Below are positions 1-14,698 of a stretch of DNA of 64,000 bases, in pieces (position 1 is the stretch's first letter; each line of letters begins with the position of its first letter). The DNA is taken from NCBI GenBank assembly GCA_004519485.1, contig CP038120.1, positions 310,501 through 374,500 on the forward strand, written 5' to 3'. Both the position numbers and the translations under genes were made by a program. The stretch comes from Nannochloropsis oceanica (taxonomy: Eukaryota; Sar; Eustigmatophyceae; Eustigmatales; Monodopsidaceae). A model generated the notes under the pieces. That model saw only the letters and a list, made by a program, of their open reading frames with translations, did not search any database and was not told the origin of the DNA.

Positions 1-3000
1 CTGCCGCCCTCCTGGGCAAATTCATCCAGCTTTTTCTCGAGCTCCCCCATCCATCGTGTCATCAAATGAATGTTGTTCAAGATGACCCAATGCCCATTCC
101 GGTGCGCGCTTTCTAGACACGCCGTGGCCACCACATCTTGTCCCTGACCCATACTCACGTTATGATAACTCACGCCCTTGATAAAGCCGTACTTGTCTGC
201 CAGCTTGTCCAGAAGACCTACCACATTCGCCCCGGGGCTCAGAATAAAGTAGACAGGTGTTGCCGGTGTGGCATCTTGCAAGGACTGATCCAGAATCTCA
301 ATGGCGCTCTTTGTCGAATCACAGTCCGTGTAGGCCTGGCCTTGCGGCAAGAGTTGGCGGATAAAATTGGTCAAGGCTACATTCATGCGATCAGGTCGAA
401 GGCATCGCACGACCATCATTTTCTGGAAAGGCATGCGGTCCAATCCCGCCCACTCCAAAGGCAGCTTCTCAGTCTCTGGGGCCAAGGCGCTGTACCACTC
501 CCGAAAGCGTGGGCTAGCTTCCACCATGTCCTGGGTAAACTTGCTGAAACCATCCAGCTCAGACAAAGCTTGCACGGCCTGCCAGACCGGCATGGGCAGC
601 CAGCTCAAAGGATTCTCGGTAACCTGCTTCTTAGGTCCCCGTAATAAGAATTGGAAGTGAGAATCCGAAACCCTGACATTGCCTTGCGCCAGCCCTACTA
701 CCGCATGCGATGTCGAGTGTGAGGGATTCCCATCCAAGACACCACGCTTGAGCAAGTTGAAGGTCATTTGCGCCAAGAAGATGAGCTTATGCCGTTCAAA
801 CAAGCCTCTGCTAACCCAGGTGTAGATCGTCATGCGCAAAGACTCGCGAAGATTCAATACCCGCGCATCGGGTGTGTCGCCGGGAAGGGCCTTCTTGATA
901 GACTTTAGGAAAAAGAAGACGAACGAATCTAGCGAGTACTGATACATGTGGTTGATACCGCACAGCTGCGTTAGCAAGAAGTAGAGCATGGCGCCTTCTG
1001 CAGCCTGCGCTCGGTATGTCTCACGAGCCTGATTGATCAGCCCTTCTGTGGTCTTACCCTCGGCAACGGCAGCATTGATCTCCGCAGCGGCGGCTTTGGT
1101 GGCCTCTAATCCTTCGATCAACGGCACGTCACTCAAAATATCGTCTGGGGCTTTGGCTAATCGCTCCAGCAAGTCATCTTCCAAGGACACTAGCTGGATC
1201 TTGTACCGTTGGAAAGCTTGTTGTAGTAACTGGGCCTTCTCTTCCAACTCCGGGCGCTCCACCGACACAACCTTCGACAGCAGTTGATCCTCTAGCCCAC
1301 GCTCCGTGGCTAAGAAGTTGATGAGCGTGCACTGTGCAGCAACTTCAGGCTTGTAATGCGGATTGGAGATCTTCGTCTGCAGGTAAAGCTGGAAGCCAGG
1401 GTCAAATTCCACTTCCTCCCCACAGAATTTGATGTAGAGCTGACGCCCCTTCTTGTAAATCGCCCGTGTAAGCACAGGCTCCAGAGTGGCATCAAGCTCC
1501 TCACCGACATTCTCTAAAATTACAGTCGTCCCGTCGGACAAAGCTTTCTCCATCTTCTTAGTCCAATTCTTCTGGGTAAGCTGCAGTATTTGAAGTCGAT
1601 TTCCAGTCTCCTTCCGCCGCAGCCACTTGATGCCTTGTGTTTGTGGGTCGATTATCAATGGCCAGCGCTTACAGTTGGTAGTTATAACGCCATTCTCTAG
1701 ACTTATCCGATCCGCTGGCAAGCCTTCTCGAATCATCTTGGCGTTGTTCCCATCGTTTGAGAGCAAACTGACCGGATCCACACCAGGAGTCAGTGGCACG
1801 CCTCGCACAATCAGATCCCGGGTCCACACATTCTTCCACAGGTGGTCTCGCGTCTCTTGATCAAATGCTCCCACGTACGATACAAAACCTGCCGCAAGCA
1901 TGCAATCGCCCACCAATGTTTTTCCCGTTTCTTTGAGTCGGTCGATCTCATTACCCCATCGTGTGTTCTCCGAGCTCAATCCACCCACCAAGCGCTCCGC
2001 AAGGGCCAGGCGCTCCTGACATGCGGCGGCCTCGGCCTCCACCTTGGACTTCTCGTCAGTTGCCTCCACAAAACATTCTTCTAATGCGGACAAGCGCTGC
2101 TGTACCGCCTCAACAGCCTCCTTGGCAGCGGCTAACGACGCATCAGCGCTGGCTTTGGAGGCCTGGGCTGCTGCTAGTGTATCCATTAAAGGTTTGACCC
2201 TGACATAAATGCGATTGTATTTGTAAATGTTCACAACCCACGTGCACAGATTAGCAGCCGCTGCAGATTTGCTGGCCATGCTCTCAGGAGTGAAATCAGG
2301 AAGAGCAATCAAGGGTGCGACGCGCTGAATATCTTCCTCGGGGATAGTCTCTCCCTTGAAGGCCATGAGCTTATTCTTGAACTGGTCCACATTTGCCATC
2401 ATTTTTTTGGCGCGGTCCCATTTGTGGTTCTTGTATTCTTTCTCCACCAGAAGCAGACAAGCAGTGGTCACGGTGTCGACACCCGCGGGTGGTGTCTTGA
2501 GGTTCTTGAGCTCGGTAAGCATAGCCTTGCTCAGAACATCCACTGCAGCAGCAGCCGCCTTCATAGCAGGCTCTGCTGCCGCTAGCTCTCCCGAGGCTTC
2601 AGCTTCCAGTAAAGCCGCCTCGGCTGAGGCACTGTTAGCCTTATCCGCTTCGATTGTGGCTGTCTCTTGTTGGATTTCAGCCTCGGCGCGTTGTGCCCCC
2701 ATTTCTTGTATGAGCTGGTCCGCAGCCGCCTTCTTCTCCTCCACGCGAATCATGGTATGCGTTAAGTCTTTCTGCAACGAAGCTACATCGGTAGCTGTCT
2801 TGCGCAACGTCGAAAGACCCACGTCTAAGCGGTCTACAAGCCGCACTAATTCGCTACGCTTGGTGTTCAGCAGGTACTTGTAGAAGCCAATCAGCTCTAA
2901 ATAACTCTTGGGTGTCACATAGTTGTAGCGCCGCTGTCGTTCCAGGTAGGTCTGTGAAGCTTTCATGACAGACAAATGCTCCTCCGCCATATGAAGGGCC

Positions 3001-6000
3001 AACTGGGTCTTTATATGTGGCGTTACCAGATCCACGTCCTCCAGGAAGCGTTGGGCCACTGATACGAGGGCTTCGCGTGGCCATGGATGGAAAACATCAA
3101 TGGTCGTACAATTAATTAGAGCTGTAAAGCGTCGAGCACGCACCCGGAAGATGGGCCCCACGGGAGAAAATGTCAGAACCACGTGCAGATTATTACGTAT
3201 ACGCGTCACAAAAAAGTCCAACAACGTAGCAGGCGTGTCAGGCACGCCCTGCACCCGGGCCTCCGACCGAACGCCCGCGAGCAAAGCTTCTAGCTCCTCC
3301 TTTGAGAACAGATCAGGAATCCAGCCGCTTGACAGAAGGGCATTGATATAGATGAGGAAATGCTCGTCGATGATTTGAGAGTCTGTGATAAGAAAGACCA
3401 AGGACACACCCTTTACTCCTACCAGCCGGTACATGTCTTTGAGCGCTTCCTTCAAGTCCTCCACCTTGAAGCGAGCAGTGACGACCAGCTGTTTGACCTC
3501 GTACCCGCAAATGAAAGCGGCCAGGCGCGTCAAAGACTGTTTCCCAGAGCCTCCTACACCTATAAGCATGGCGTGCCCGGAGGGATTTGAGAGGATGCGG
3601 CAGATGCGAGTGACATGCTCTATGGCCTGCTCAAAGAGCACCAGGTCCATCATGGCGTTTGACTCATTGTATTCCTGGAGCTTCCCATAAAGCACCGCCT
3701 TGAGCCGAGTCAAATTCAGTACGGGCGTATATGCAGTGGTTGATAAAGCGGCGTTGAAATTAATGTTGCCGCCGATGGCTGAGTTAGTGATACCTTCGAC
3801 AAAGCTTGTGTACATCAGAGGACGTTGCATTAAGGGCTCAACCAAATCTTCCGCTGAGGATGAAAATACATTATCTATCACCGAAGTTAGCATATCCTTA
3901 AAGATAGCTGTCTCAGGCTCGGTTACCAACCGATCCCCAAATACACGCTCGCACTCGTGCACCCAGAGTCGAAGTAAAGACAAGGGTGTAGCATAGTGAT
4001 CAGGTCGGGCCAGTGTCAGACCCTGGAAAATATTTGTTAGCTCCCGCATGTTCCAGTTGTAGGTGAACTTGACAGCGCTGGGCAAGAAACGCTGCAAAAC
4101 TTGGCCATGCAGTGCAATAGTACCTTCCACAATTTTGTCACAGCATTCTTCCACTCTGCCCGGGAAGCCCTTGAGGTGTCCGCCGAGGATAGACCCGTAG
4201 ATAGTCTTCAGATCCCCCTTTGACGGCATCATGCAGGCAAAGGTGGCAAAATGCCGCTGCGCCCGCTCACAAATATCAAAGGAGCCGGCCGTGGGATTCA
4301 TGGCTGCAAGATACTGCACATCCACCACCTCTTTACGCGTTCCCAAATCTGTACGGTCGAACCAGTTGCCGTACTGGAGGTGCTGCGTAAGCAAGGCGAT
4401 TGCATTCTGCGTTCCATATGTCTCGACGTATGGCAGATTCACATCATCTAAGAAAACAGCTAGGTGGTGTCCCTGTGGAGGCCCGTACTTGCGGCCAGAG
4501 CGTCGTTCAATAGCGAGCTCGAGCTCGCTTTGCAGCTTAGCCGAGTCTGTGTAATAGCTTAAGTTAATCGTCGTCGAGAGCATCTTGTCCGCATCCTTAT
4601 CCAGATTCCGGAGGTACTCCTGCATGATACTTGTTTTGCCCGTGCCTGCAGTTCCACACAGCATTACATGTCGATGCTTCTTAGCCAGAAGGTCAAGCAG
4701 AAAAGAGAGGCGTACAGTATCCACCGTCGCCACTTGGAGCTGCGAAAAGGCAGTCTCCCCCACCCCGCCACCGATAGGAATGGGAACATACTTAGGCACG
4801 CGGGTCGCCCAGGGTAGAAAGGAGAGAGATTCAACATCAAAGTAGTAATCAAAGCATTGCCCATCTTTGGGAAAACGCTGACCGAAAATCATGGCGAAGT
4901 TATCGCTAAACTGTTTGCGGTAGTTTGCCTGCTTGTCCACCGCCATCGCTCCCCCAAAGGCCCACACCGCTGCATAGATAAACACGAGCTCAAGCACATC
5001 AGGCGTCTTCTTGTCAGCAGGCAGTACACACGAGGAAGATGATGCCGATGAGGAGGAGGAAGGGGTGGAAGCTATATCACCATTGCTCTCATTATTCGAG
5101 CCACTGCCAATGCCATTCAAGAAACCTTCCAAAATATAAATGAGCGTAGAGACCTTATTAATGACACGCAGTGGTGTCACTTCCTTGTACCCCCGTCGCG
5201 TCATCTCCACCAAAGCGTCCACATACTTATCAAAGAGACCAGGCAGCAAAACCCGTTCGTTGGCATCCGCACGAGCCTGGATCCACGACTGCACTAATGG
5301 TTTCCAGCCCACGTCGGTCTCATTGATGTAGAGAATTCCAGCGCGTGATACGGTGGCGGGCGTGGCGTTTTTTAGGGAATTGATCTCAAAAACCAGACGC
5401 ATGCTGTTAGACAAAGGCACGCGCTCATTCGAGACCAGAGTTAGTACCTTGTTGTCATCCATCACCGTGTTCATAGATTCAATCCAGACTGCGTCAATGT
5501 CGCCATCGAGGACTACCCACTTGTGCTTCTGATGCTCGTAAAAGCCCTGCTCTGCAAAACTCTTCGACATGCCGCGCATGATGATGGAGAGCACGCCGTC
5601 CTTCCAGTCCTTGCTTAAGGTCATGTATCCGTACAGCTCGTCGCCAGACACGGCCTTAGGATTCACAGTCTCGTACACGCACACCTGATTGCGCTTTTCA
5701 TCAGCACTGCTTGTCCCAATCCGCCCGAGGCTTCCGCTGTGGCAGTCCAGGTTGTGCGCAGCCGCCAAAGTCTTCCAGATGGCAGTCTTCGCCGAGCCTG
5801 CAGGTCCCAAAAGCATGACTGAGTGACGAACATCTAGTAACTCCTGCAGCTGACAGGTCTTTAGCACGAAAGTATCGTCCGCCTGGTACTTCTTAAGCTT
5901 CGCTGCCATCGTCACCTTATCACGAAGTGTCTCATTCACCTTAGGTGCCACGTCCTCCATGCCGACAAACAAATCATTGATAAGCCGTAAGAAGATAGGC

Positions 6001-9000
6001 AGGTCGTGGGCAGGAATCTTGGGGGTATTGAAATCTCTCAATGCCCGCATCAGGATTTGGGCCTCGTCCAGGTGTGGTTCACCGCGCTTGAGCATGCCTG
6101 CTACGCGCAGCACAGATTTCACAGCGCGCAAACCCCAGTCATAGTGATATTGCTTCGAGAGAAGCTCCGAAGAAAGCTGATATAACGTCACAAATTTGAT
6201 TGCCAAGTCTCGTGCGTTCTGAAAACCTTCTGACATAAGCATATTCTCACAGATTGGCCGCAGATCAGGCCGTATCATGGCACAGGAGCGAAACAGGACC
6301 TTCAAATTCTCAGGCAGCTCCGTGCGGCCCGCATACCCAGGATTCATGGTGATGAAAAAGCCGCATGATGGAATCAAGGAGATAGTATCACCCATAAACT
6401 CGAGAGTACCCACCTTGACAGGCGGGGTTCCTGCGGGTAGATGCTGGTACTCGAGGTCACGGTTGCTGGGCACGGAACACTTGACGATAGCATCTTGGAT
6501 TGTCTTGACCTGGGTGGCGACTACCGAGAGAACTTCCAAAGGAATGCGATTAAATTCATCAAAACAGCCCCACGCGCCCGTCTGCGCAAGCCCCCTGAAA
6601 ATATCTCCCATTGTTTGATAATTCATCTGATCTGAGCAATTAAACACATAGCAGGGAATGGCCAAAGCTCGCGCCAGATCCTTTGTCGTCTCAGTCTTGC
6701 CCGTTCCCGCAGGTCCTGCAGGCGCCCCGCCCAGAAACAAGCGCAGCCCCATTGTCAGAGTGATGTAGCAGCGATCCGTAAGAGGAGTGATAACCAGCCG
6801 GCCTGTATTGCCTACCCACTCGTAGAAGTACTTGCATTGATAGTCGCAGATCTTAATGTCTACATCTCTTGGACTGCTGCTGCTACCCGTTGAAGCACCA
6901 GTGCTCGCAGGAATCATACTTGAGGACGTATTGGGCGGCGGAGTCCAGTAGAAACGCAGCTGCTGCTGCCACAAGAAAGAATTGGGGCCCTCCGTCTTCT
7001 CATCGATGAGTTTCTGCACTACGTCGCGGGCGTGCACGTCCAAGGTAATGAGGGAGATTATCTTGGTTCTATCTCCAAGCGTCAGCTCTCCCAAAACAAG
7101 TTGAATTAGGGCACTCAAACGACCATTGCATACCTGTAAGTAGCGCTTAACAGCATCCTCCTGCCCACCCTCATACTCCTCCAGAGCGCGTTCTGTCTCC
7201 TCTGTCCAGTAAATCTGCGTGCCCGTCAGAACTACCTGCGCAGGATAATCAAACAACCACTGCTCGCGGGGTTTTTCTATATCCCAATTCACAGCCGTCT
7301 CCATGCCGTCCTCTAGCTTGTAGCGTAGCGTCTCTGCCACCACCTCAGTAAGCTGGTTCAGGTAGTTCTCTACTTCACCCTGCATTGTAAAAGGGCTGTG
7401 AAGCGAGACGCATTCCTTGTCCTTCGCCACCATAGTGTCCACTGTCCTGTTGGAGAGGGTATTCGTGGCGGCGTCATCTACCACGAATTTCAGATCGCCA
7501 AGGGCATCGTAGCAGTCACCCAGATAGGGTAAGATTTTGGCCGGGTTGGTACCGTTTGCGAGCATGTCTAGTAGGGCGACATTCGAGACGAAGTAGAAGC
7601 GCGGATACAGCTTCTTTTTCATGTCCAGGTATTCGTTCAACGACTTCTGGCACAGCTCTAAGCGAAGGTTCATGCTTTTCAAGGCTTCCAACCGCCCATC
7701 CACATTGCACGCATCCACCACCTGCGGCGTCAGTACTGCAGCCTTCATAAGCTCTTTGAATTCTAAGTCGATTCCTTCAAAGCGTTTTGTATCCTCAGGT
7801 AGTTGGGAGCGAATATCGGTCGAAGCCAAAAAGATGCTCTCGAGGGCCGCCCAACACTTGGAAACGATGACCCAGGTCTTGAGAACTTCCTCCACGTGGC
7901 CCAAGGCAACCTGCCACTGCAGCACCTTCTCCTTAAAAAAATCGACAGATAGCATCCCCTGAAGCTCCATCTGGTGGCCCTCAAGGTTTTCGAGCATCTC
8001 GTCACTGGGCTTGACTACCGTTATCTCCGTGTCCTTATGAGACACATAATCCAAGGTCAGGGCTTCCCAAGTCTGTACAATGATACCCAGTTGAGTCTCA
8101 ATCTTGAGTTCATTAGAGGCCGTGCTGACCAGGTCTTCTACTAATTCACGGCGTTCAGATAGACGCAATGGTATCATATCCTCGAATGTAAACTTGGGAT
8201 GCGTGGGGTCCAAATGCTTGACGTTACATTGTCGGGCCAGAGCCTCCCAGTGCCGGTCGCGCATGGCCGGGGAATGCAGCTCATCAATTAAAGGTAGAAG
8301 TATACTCATGGACTGAATGCTCTCCTCCACCACTTGATACACACGCCAAGCTTTGAGAACTTGGAAGTCATTTCCTTGCTTCCGGAGCTGCTTAAGAAGC
8401 TCCTTATTCTGATCCATGCAGGCCTCAGTCTTGACCTCAGACCAGTACTGGCTGCGCCAGCCCTCATACAGCTTGTCTACAAGCGCCTTGAAATCCCAGA
8501 TCCACTTTAACAGCTTCAGGTCACGCCGCGTCTCACCCATCTCGGGATACTTGCTGATTTGTAGCTCGAACAGCTCCTCAAGCTCGTTGAACGCCGCAGC
8601 CTCCCGTTCTAACGTCATGAGCATGACCACTTGCCGGTCCATTTCTTCGTATGCCATGGCAGTGGTGTAAGTGCTAGTGTCAGCATGATTCCTAATGGAT
8701 GAAAGGGAACAGGATGCTGACGCTGATTCTAGCCCTGCTCCAGCAGCAGCTGCTGGCGACGGTATTGAGGACATGAAGGGCCCCTCCTTCTTGAAGGCTG
8801 AGCGAAACCGTATGACTCGAGCCCCGAAGGCGTCTAGATTCTGTCGCAAAATTTCCACCTCAGTCATCTGTAAAGGCAGAATCTCCTCCTTTTTAACAAA
8901 TGTCTTTTTCACCAGCAGCTCCCAAGCCGTAGGAGCTTCTTCGAGGTACGATTGCAAGTCATAGCCCGAGTCACCATCAATGGTTACGTCCGTCACGTCC

Positions 9001-12000
9001 ACATTGTGCCGCTTCAGCGCAGCAATTATATCATAGAAAGGAACCCAGAGCTCTGCAAATATTTCGCTAGCCTTACGCACGTCGCAGATTGACTTCATGA
9101 CAGCCATTAGCGCTTCCTTACTCCCATTCGCCACTACTGGAATGGACAGTCCCGTCCGGACTTCTTGCATTAACGCGTCCATATCCCGCAGCCGAGCTAC
9201 CAGTGTGGCCTTAATGTGAGAGCTGTAAGTTGCTATCCAACGCGTGCACCAGCCCAAAATTGCCTGCTTGATTGGTAAGGTATTGACGCGCAGCCATCCC
9301 AACACGTCCACGGGAGAGGAGAGCTTAGTGTTGACTTGGAGCTGTAGTCCCTCATAATGCGCCATCTCGCGTTCAAATTGCTCAAGGTCCGGTAATGTTT
9401 GTCCCAAAGGTGTTATCACTACAGCTGTAGCACAAAAAGCTCGAAAGTGCGCATCCAAGTCCTTTGTCCACAGAGAGGAGTATTCATCGTATCGCTGCTG
9501 CAGCCCCCGACAGGCCTCCTCCGTCTCGTACACCACGTCATAAATTCGATCAATTGTCAGGCACAGCTGCGGATCAGTGTGCATCTCTCGGAGATAGCTT
9601 CCTTGGTTGTTGGTGTCGTCCAGACGTTTCAGGAGAGTGGAGAGATTGTAAAAGCCACCGATGATGCTGCCCACCACATCCTTGAGCGTGATACCGCTCG
9701 AGCTCGTGCTGGTGGTCGAGGGCGAGAGCTCCGGCTGGAAACGCACATGCCGATCGTCCACCAAGGTTAACTTGACCTCCAACATGGGCAGTTTACTGCT
9801 ATTAACGTTGGTAGTGATACCAGCGCCTGTGAGGCCTGTATTGATCGCTGCAGCCGTGGGGTCGATCTCGTTGCGAAAGGCTTCAAGTGAGGAGAGGATG
9901 ACTCGGGAGAGACCATTGACCACGCGATTGTTGACATAGTTCACGTATGCCCGCCACTCGGGTTGGTTCTGCGATGCTACTTGCAGGATTTTGTGGGTTC
10001 GCTTAAGCAGGGCCTCGATCTCCCTCCCGGCCTCTTTAACCTTGCTGTAACGCTCCGCTCGGATACCACGCTGCATTCGCTCAAACTCCTCTCGCTCCAC
10101 TGGCTTGGACTTGCGCTCAAGCATGGGACGCTCACATTCCCGCAGCACGCCTTCCACTGCCGCTAGATTCCGCTTCATGGTCCGCACTACCTCCTCCACG
10201 CTTTTCACTTTCTCGAGCGCCTCGCCCAAAAATTCCTGCACGGCCATCGCGCCGCTCTGCCAATGCAAACATACCAAGCCTGCTTCCACCATATGGTTAA
10301 AACGCTCTAAGAATGGACGTACTAAGGGCAGCTCAACAGGATGCAGCGCCGCCCACGCCGTGTTGTGCGTGTGTGCAATGAGTTCGAGATTTCCCGTCCA
10401 GCGTCGGAAAGTCTCAGCTTGTTGATACACCTCGAACGCGGCAGCTGGCACCTGTAAGTCTAAGAGGCGGAAATATTTGACCTCACGCAAAAGTCGAACC
10501 AGAGCGGGGTCGAAATTTACGGAAAGGTGCTGCGTCTGCGTGTGACGGACCAGCAAGTGCAGGCGAAGCTTGGCTTCCGAGGACGATTCGACATCCCGGC
10601 CCCAGATCTCGGCGTGTTGTGCCTCGTAATCCTTAAGGGAAGAAATGAGAGCATTGCAAGCCTTAAGTACGTCCTTACTTTCCTCCCGCGCCCAAATATG
10701 CGGTTGCTGCAGCTCTAACGCTCGAAACTTAGCAAGTGGGGCCTGGACACGTTCGATGAGGCTGTGACACCAAGCAAGGGCGCCGGCGACGGGAGGATAG
10801 CTGGCAGGCACAGGAGGACACTCACGCTGCCGGAGGAAGATCTCGTGAACGGTTCGGAGGTCTTGGCTGTAAGCATGCAACAGTGCGATGTACTTTTTCT
10901 TAGGGAAGGGTTGTGGGAGTGAGAAAGGAGATGAGGAGAGTAGAAAGAAGGTATGAAGTTAATCGATATTTAGAAAGAATATCATCCATTTGTTTTCTTG
11001 CCGTACCTCCAGCTCGTCCTGAATTATACTCCGGTCCAGGAGCCCCTCAAAAGCATCAAGAAGCTTAAATCGGCCTATGACGGTGGCGCGGTCATCAAAA
11101 GCAAGCGTGATAAGAGAGGCCAGGCGGCGGTCCAACTCTTTTACTTGCTCCTTGAATTGAACGTAGTCCGCCTAAAAGGAAAAATTGAATGCCAAGAACA
11201 GCGATGTGATATAAATGCGAGCTAGTGACAGCGGATGACGATTGAGGCATGGCAAAGGGCTTAAGGGAGTGACTTAATATCGCTTCTCCCGGTCTATAAT
11301 TTGCCGTACCTCAAACTGTATCGCTCCCACATCCATGATATCATACGGCACGTTTCGCACTCGTTCAATAGCCGCCAAGAAATCCTCATGCGTCTGCTTC
11401 ACGCCCATCGTGACAATACGGCCTTTGGTCCCACCCACTTCCACCTGACGAAAAAATGAGAAACGAGAAACGGACGAGAGGATAAAATTCCAGCAGTTAC
11501 TCGTAAGATTTTGGGACACGGCGTCGAAACCAACGAGAGAATATCTTGCTGTTCTATATTCAAGTCTCCCACTTTCCCTTTTTTGCTAACCTTCGACAGC
11601 TTATTAAACGAGATAAGCATGCGCGTAAAATCAATCAAGTTGCCGACACGATCCATGAAAAGCTCCAGACGAGCGAATAAAGCGCTATTCTGGACTCGCC
11701 AAGGATTGTGAGGGCACTCTGGAAAGTGGTAGGAAGAACAGAACGATAGGGAGAATGTGTGAAAGATGAAACAGATAAAGAAAGGTGCGGGGACAGGATA
11801 AATCGTTAAGCGTACCAGCAGACGCAGTGTCTTTGAAGGTAGCGTACGTCTCTTTGAAGGCGGTGCAGACCTTAAGGGCAATAGAGAGTTGCTCAAGGGC
11901 TTTGGGTGCTTCCTCTTTTTCAATAAGCGCAAAAATCTGTTCTCCTGAGGCATAGCGACCGGTCTGAGAGAGCATAGAGGGCGATGAATACGTTATAATA

Positions 12001-14698
12001 ATTATAAAACATCCTAAAAGTCCATCGCCCTCTCCCTCCTCACCGCCTACCTGCATGATCAGCGAGTTGGATAGCTCGCGCATCAGGACAACAAGACGGG
12101 TGGGTGTATTGTAATGCTTGCTGTTCTTCCAGATCTGTGGTAACGAAAATGGTCAATATACAAAATATTGCGAGACATTTTCTTACTCCTCTCCACCTAC
12201 CAGCAGGACAATATGCAAGATTGGTTTAAAAAGAGTAGGGAGTGTGGGGAAGCGTGTCTCACTCGCATTCTTCTCTTCCTGCAAGCGAGCCACCCAGTCT
12301 TCAAGAGGACGAAGATACTTGCTTAAAGGAAAAAAGAGGAAGGAGGGAAAAAGAAGAGAGTAAAAGAGTGTATAGAATAATAAGTCAGCCATAAATGGTT
12401 GATTGACGCTTGTACTCCATCCCTCTCTTAAGTTTTATTCCTTGTACCTGTTATCGTTCGCCTCCAGACGAGCCGTAAATACCTCCTTGCATAGACGGTG
12501 AAAAGTGCTGGTATAAGTGGACTTGGCTTGCTCGAGCACATGCAATACCTGTCACCAAAGGAAATGAGAAAAATCCCGTGAGTGAGAGTTAGGTCTTCCT
12601 ACCTTTCTTCTCTTTCTATCTCTTACCTTCTTGACGCGCTGTGACTGGAGCTGGTCATAGACTGCGTTGAGATTTGCGGCCTTGGTCTTCCAAAAGGTGA
12701 TTTCAACGTCCGGAGTGGGGTGAAGGCCTAGAGAAGGGCAAAGAACGAGAGACAGGTAGAATGAAGAGCTGTACGTGGTCATGCATCGTTTCCCACCCTT
12801 ACTCTCTCTCGCGCTTACCTTGCTTGAGGAAGGACTCCGGGTCTTGCTTCAGAACCTGACGGATCTGTAAGCGAGTAAACATAACGTTAATGACACAAAG
12901 AGAGGGAGGAAGATAGGAAAGGAAGGGTTATATACCTGCTTAGTCCAGGTCACCACGGCGCCTTCTAAGAGCGCAAGACGATTGCGACTACCGCCACCTA
13001 CTGGGCCAGGCCCTCCTCCTCTGTGTAATTGTTTTTTGGCAGATGTTATAGAAACGAGTCTCTGAGAGAGGTGACTTTTCCCTTGCCATTCCGTCCTTAT
13101 CTCCCCCCTTTGCTCACAGATTTAAGCCTGACGAGGCCAGAACAGCATCTCCCGCTCCAGAAGGAGGACCTAAGAGCCCTTCGATAGGAGGCATGGGCAG
13201 GCTGGTCTGGCCCTTAATTTGACCACAGAGAATTGTAAGGGAGGAGAGAAAGGAGTAAAATCCGTCGATGACCTATGAAGGGAGGAGAGGAGGGACGGAG
13301 AAAGGGAGCAGTGAGCCTGTATTGTTTCGCCTTCTCTCACAGAAAGGGGAGAAGGAAAAGAGGATGAGACGGACTGTGAGTGAATTTACCATAAAAAATC
13401 TTATCAGATGAGCTATTGTTGAGTTATGATTAATTTTGAGACAATAAAGTGAGTGGAAGCTTGACATCTACAATTAATTTAGCATTCGCAACAAATAAGC
13501 AGTATAAAAATCGAAGTAAGAAATGAAAAAAAAACTAACCTCCTTCGTAGCTGTCTCTCCCCACTTGGCCTGGTTCTGCGGGTTGGTCAACAGAGGCAAA
13601 TAAATTTCGTAGGCTAGGAGCTCCAAATGATCGAAGGATGAAGGACCTGTGAGCTCAAGGGTGAGGACAGCGCTCTCCATGGAAAAGAGGGAGGAGTGAG
13701 GGGGGGAGGACGAGGAGGAAGACAAGGAAGCTGAAGGAGGAGGCTCTGGAATATGAAAAGAGGAGGAGAACGAGGACGAAGGCGTGTAGGAGGTAGAGCG
13801 GAGTTTGAGGAAGAGGACGTGTTTACCCTTACTGATTTTTTTGGGCATTAGGGTCTCCACGCGCAGGGTCTCGGGGACCTAGGAAGGAGGGTAAGGGGGG
13901 AGGGGGGTGGGGAGAAAGAGAGGGAATTGGGGAGGGTCGATTTAAGCCGATGTCAAAACCCCTTAAAATTTTATATTGCCACAAAGTAAATTATCCCTAG
14001 TTGAATTGCAGATCTGACAAAAAGCCGTCTCACTGCCGGCCACTGCTCCTCTTTCTTCCCCCATCCTCGAACTTCCTTTCTGCTTTCTTTGATGACTCAT
14101 TCGTCCTTACCAGCAAAAACATTTTTTCGTCGCTTTCCAAAAAATCCTGGAGCTTTCCTACATTCTCTTCACTAAAAAAAGCCTTGTCAAATTTACTAGT
14201 AGTGCTTGCGCTGCTGTTACTGCTGCTTGTGGTGGCAGTCATCAGCCCTCCCTGCCCTCCTTCCTCCCGCCCCGGCACCTTGAGAGCCGCTGTGGGGCCG
14301 GAGGAGGCAAAACTAGAGATGGAGCCATGTTTATTACATAAGGAGGAGAGGATCCGTTGACGGATGAACAGGACGCTGGAAAGGCGGGAGGGAGGTGAGG
14401 GGAGGGAGGGAGGAACGGCAATGAGCGCGAAAATGTTGTCATCCCTGGAAAGTTCGCCAGCCAGCTGGACGTTATCAAATAAATCATATGCATATAACAT
14501 TTAAAGAAGCGAACATATGATGATACACTTACGAATAAATAAAAGACATGCGAAGTACATGAAGAGACAAGGGGTGAAAGGGGAGTGTAGGGAGGCTGTA
14601 CGAAAAAAAGAAGTGCTTGCTCCACTTTAAACATACCGTGGGTCCTTGTCCACCATCGATGGGTCGCTGTCAGAATACGACATGCTTGTCTGTGGCAT
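1..14698 (-). CDS. Axonemal dynein heavy chain, outer-arm beta (DNAH9/11/17-like), 3' end outside the window
   Basis: ATPase motor that drives outer-arm sliding in cilia and flagella. Deduced exons, 5' to 3': 14698-14637, 14375-14111, 13878-13540, 13272-13118, 13020-12936, 12864-12819, 12727-12627, 12548-12448, 12321-12201, 12134-12051, 11963-11816, 11718-11591, 11444-11310, 11171-11007, then about 10898 to 1; codon phases close across these junctions. About 4,280 residues are visible of an expected 4,600-4,700. Seen: DHC_N1 tail, linker, AAA1 P-loop GPAGTGKT near 6710 with CFDEFNR, AAA2 GPAGSAKT near 5800, AAA3 GTAGTGKT near 4640, AAA4 GVGGSGKQ near 3545, coiled-coil stalk and microtubule-binding region about 2900-2000, AAA5 LLSNDGNNAKMIREGLP near 1740, and AAA6 near the left edge (HWVILNNIHLM). 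AAA1 wording (GLAQTGAWGCFDEFNR) fits the DNAH9/11/17 class; the exact subclass is inference. The start chosen is the first ATG before MSYSDSD; an internal ATG at 14683 is possible. Confidence 0.95.

Noticed and set aside
7516-8005. Short plus- and minus-strand frames across the dynein region
   Set aside because: All lie within the single long dynein frame, which carries the conserved motor motifs.
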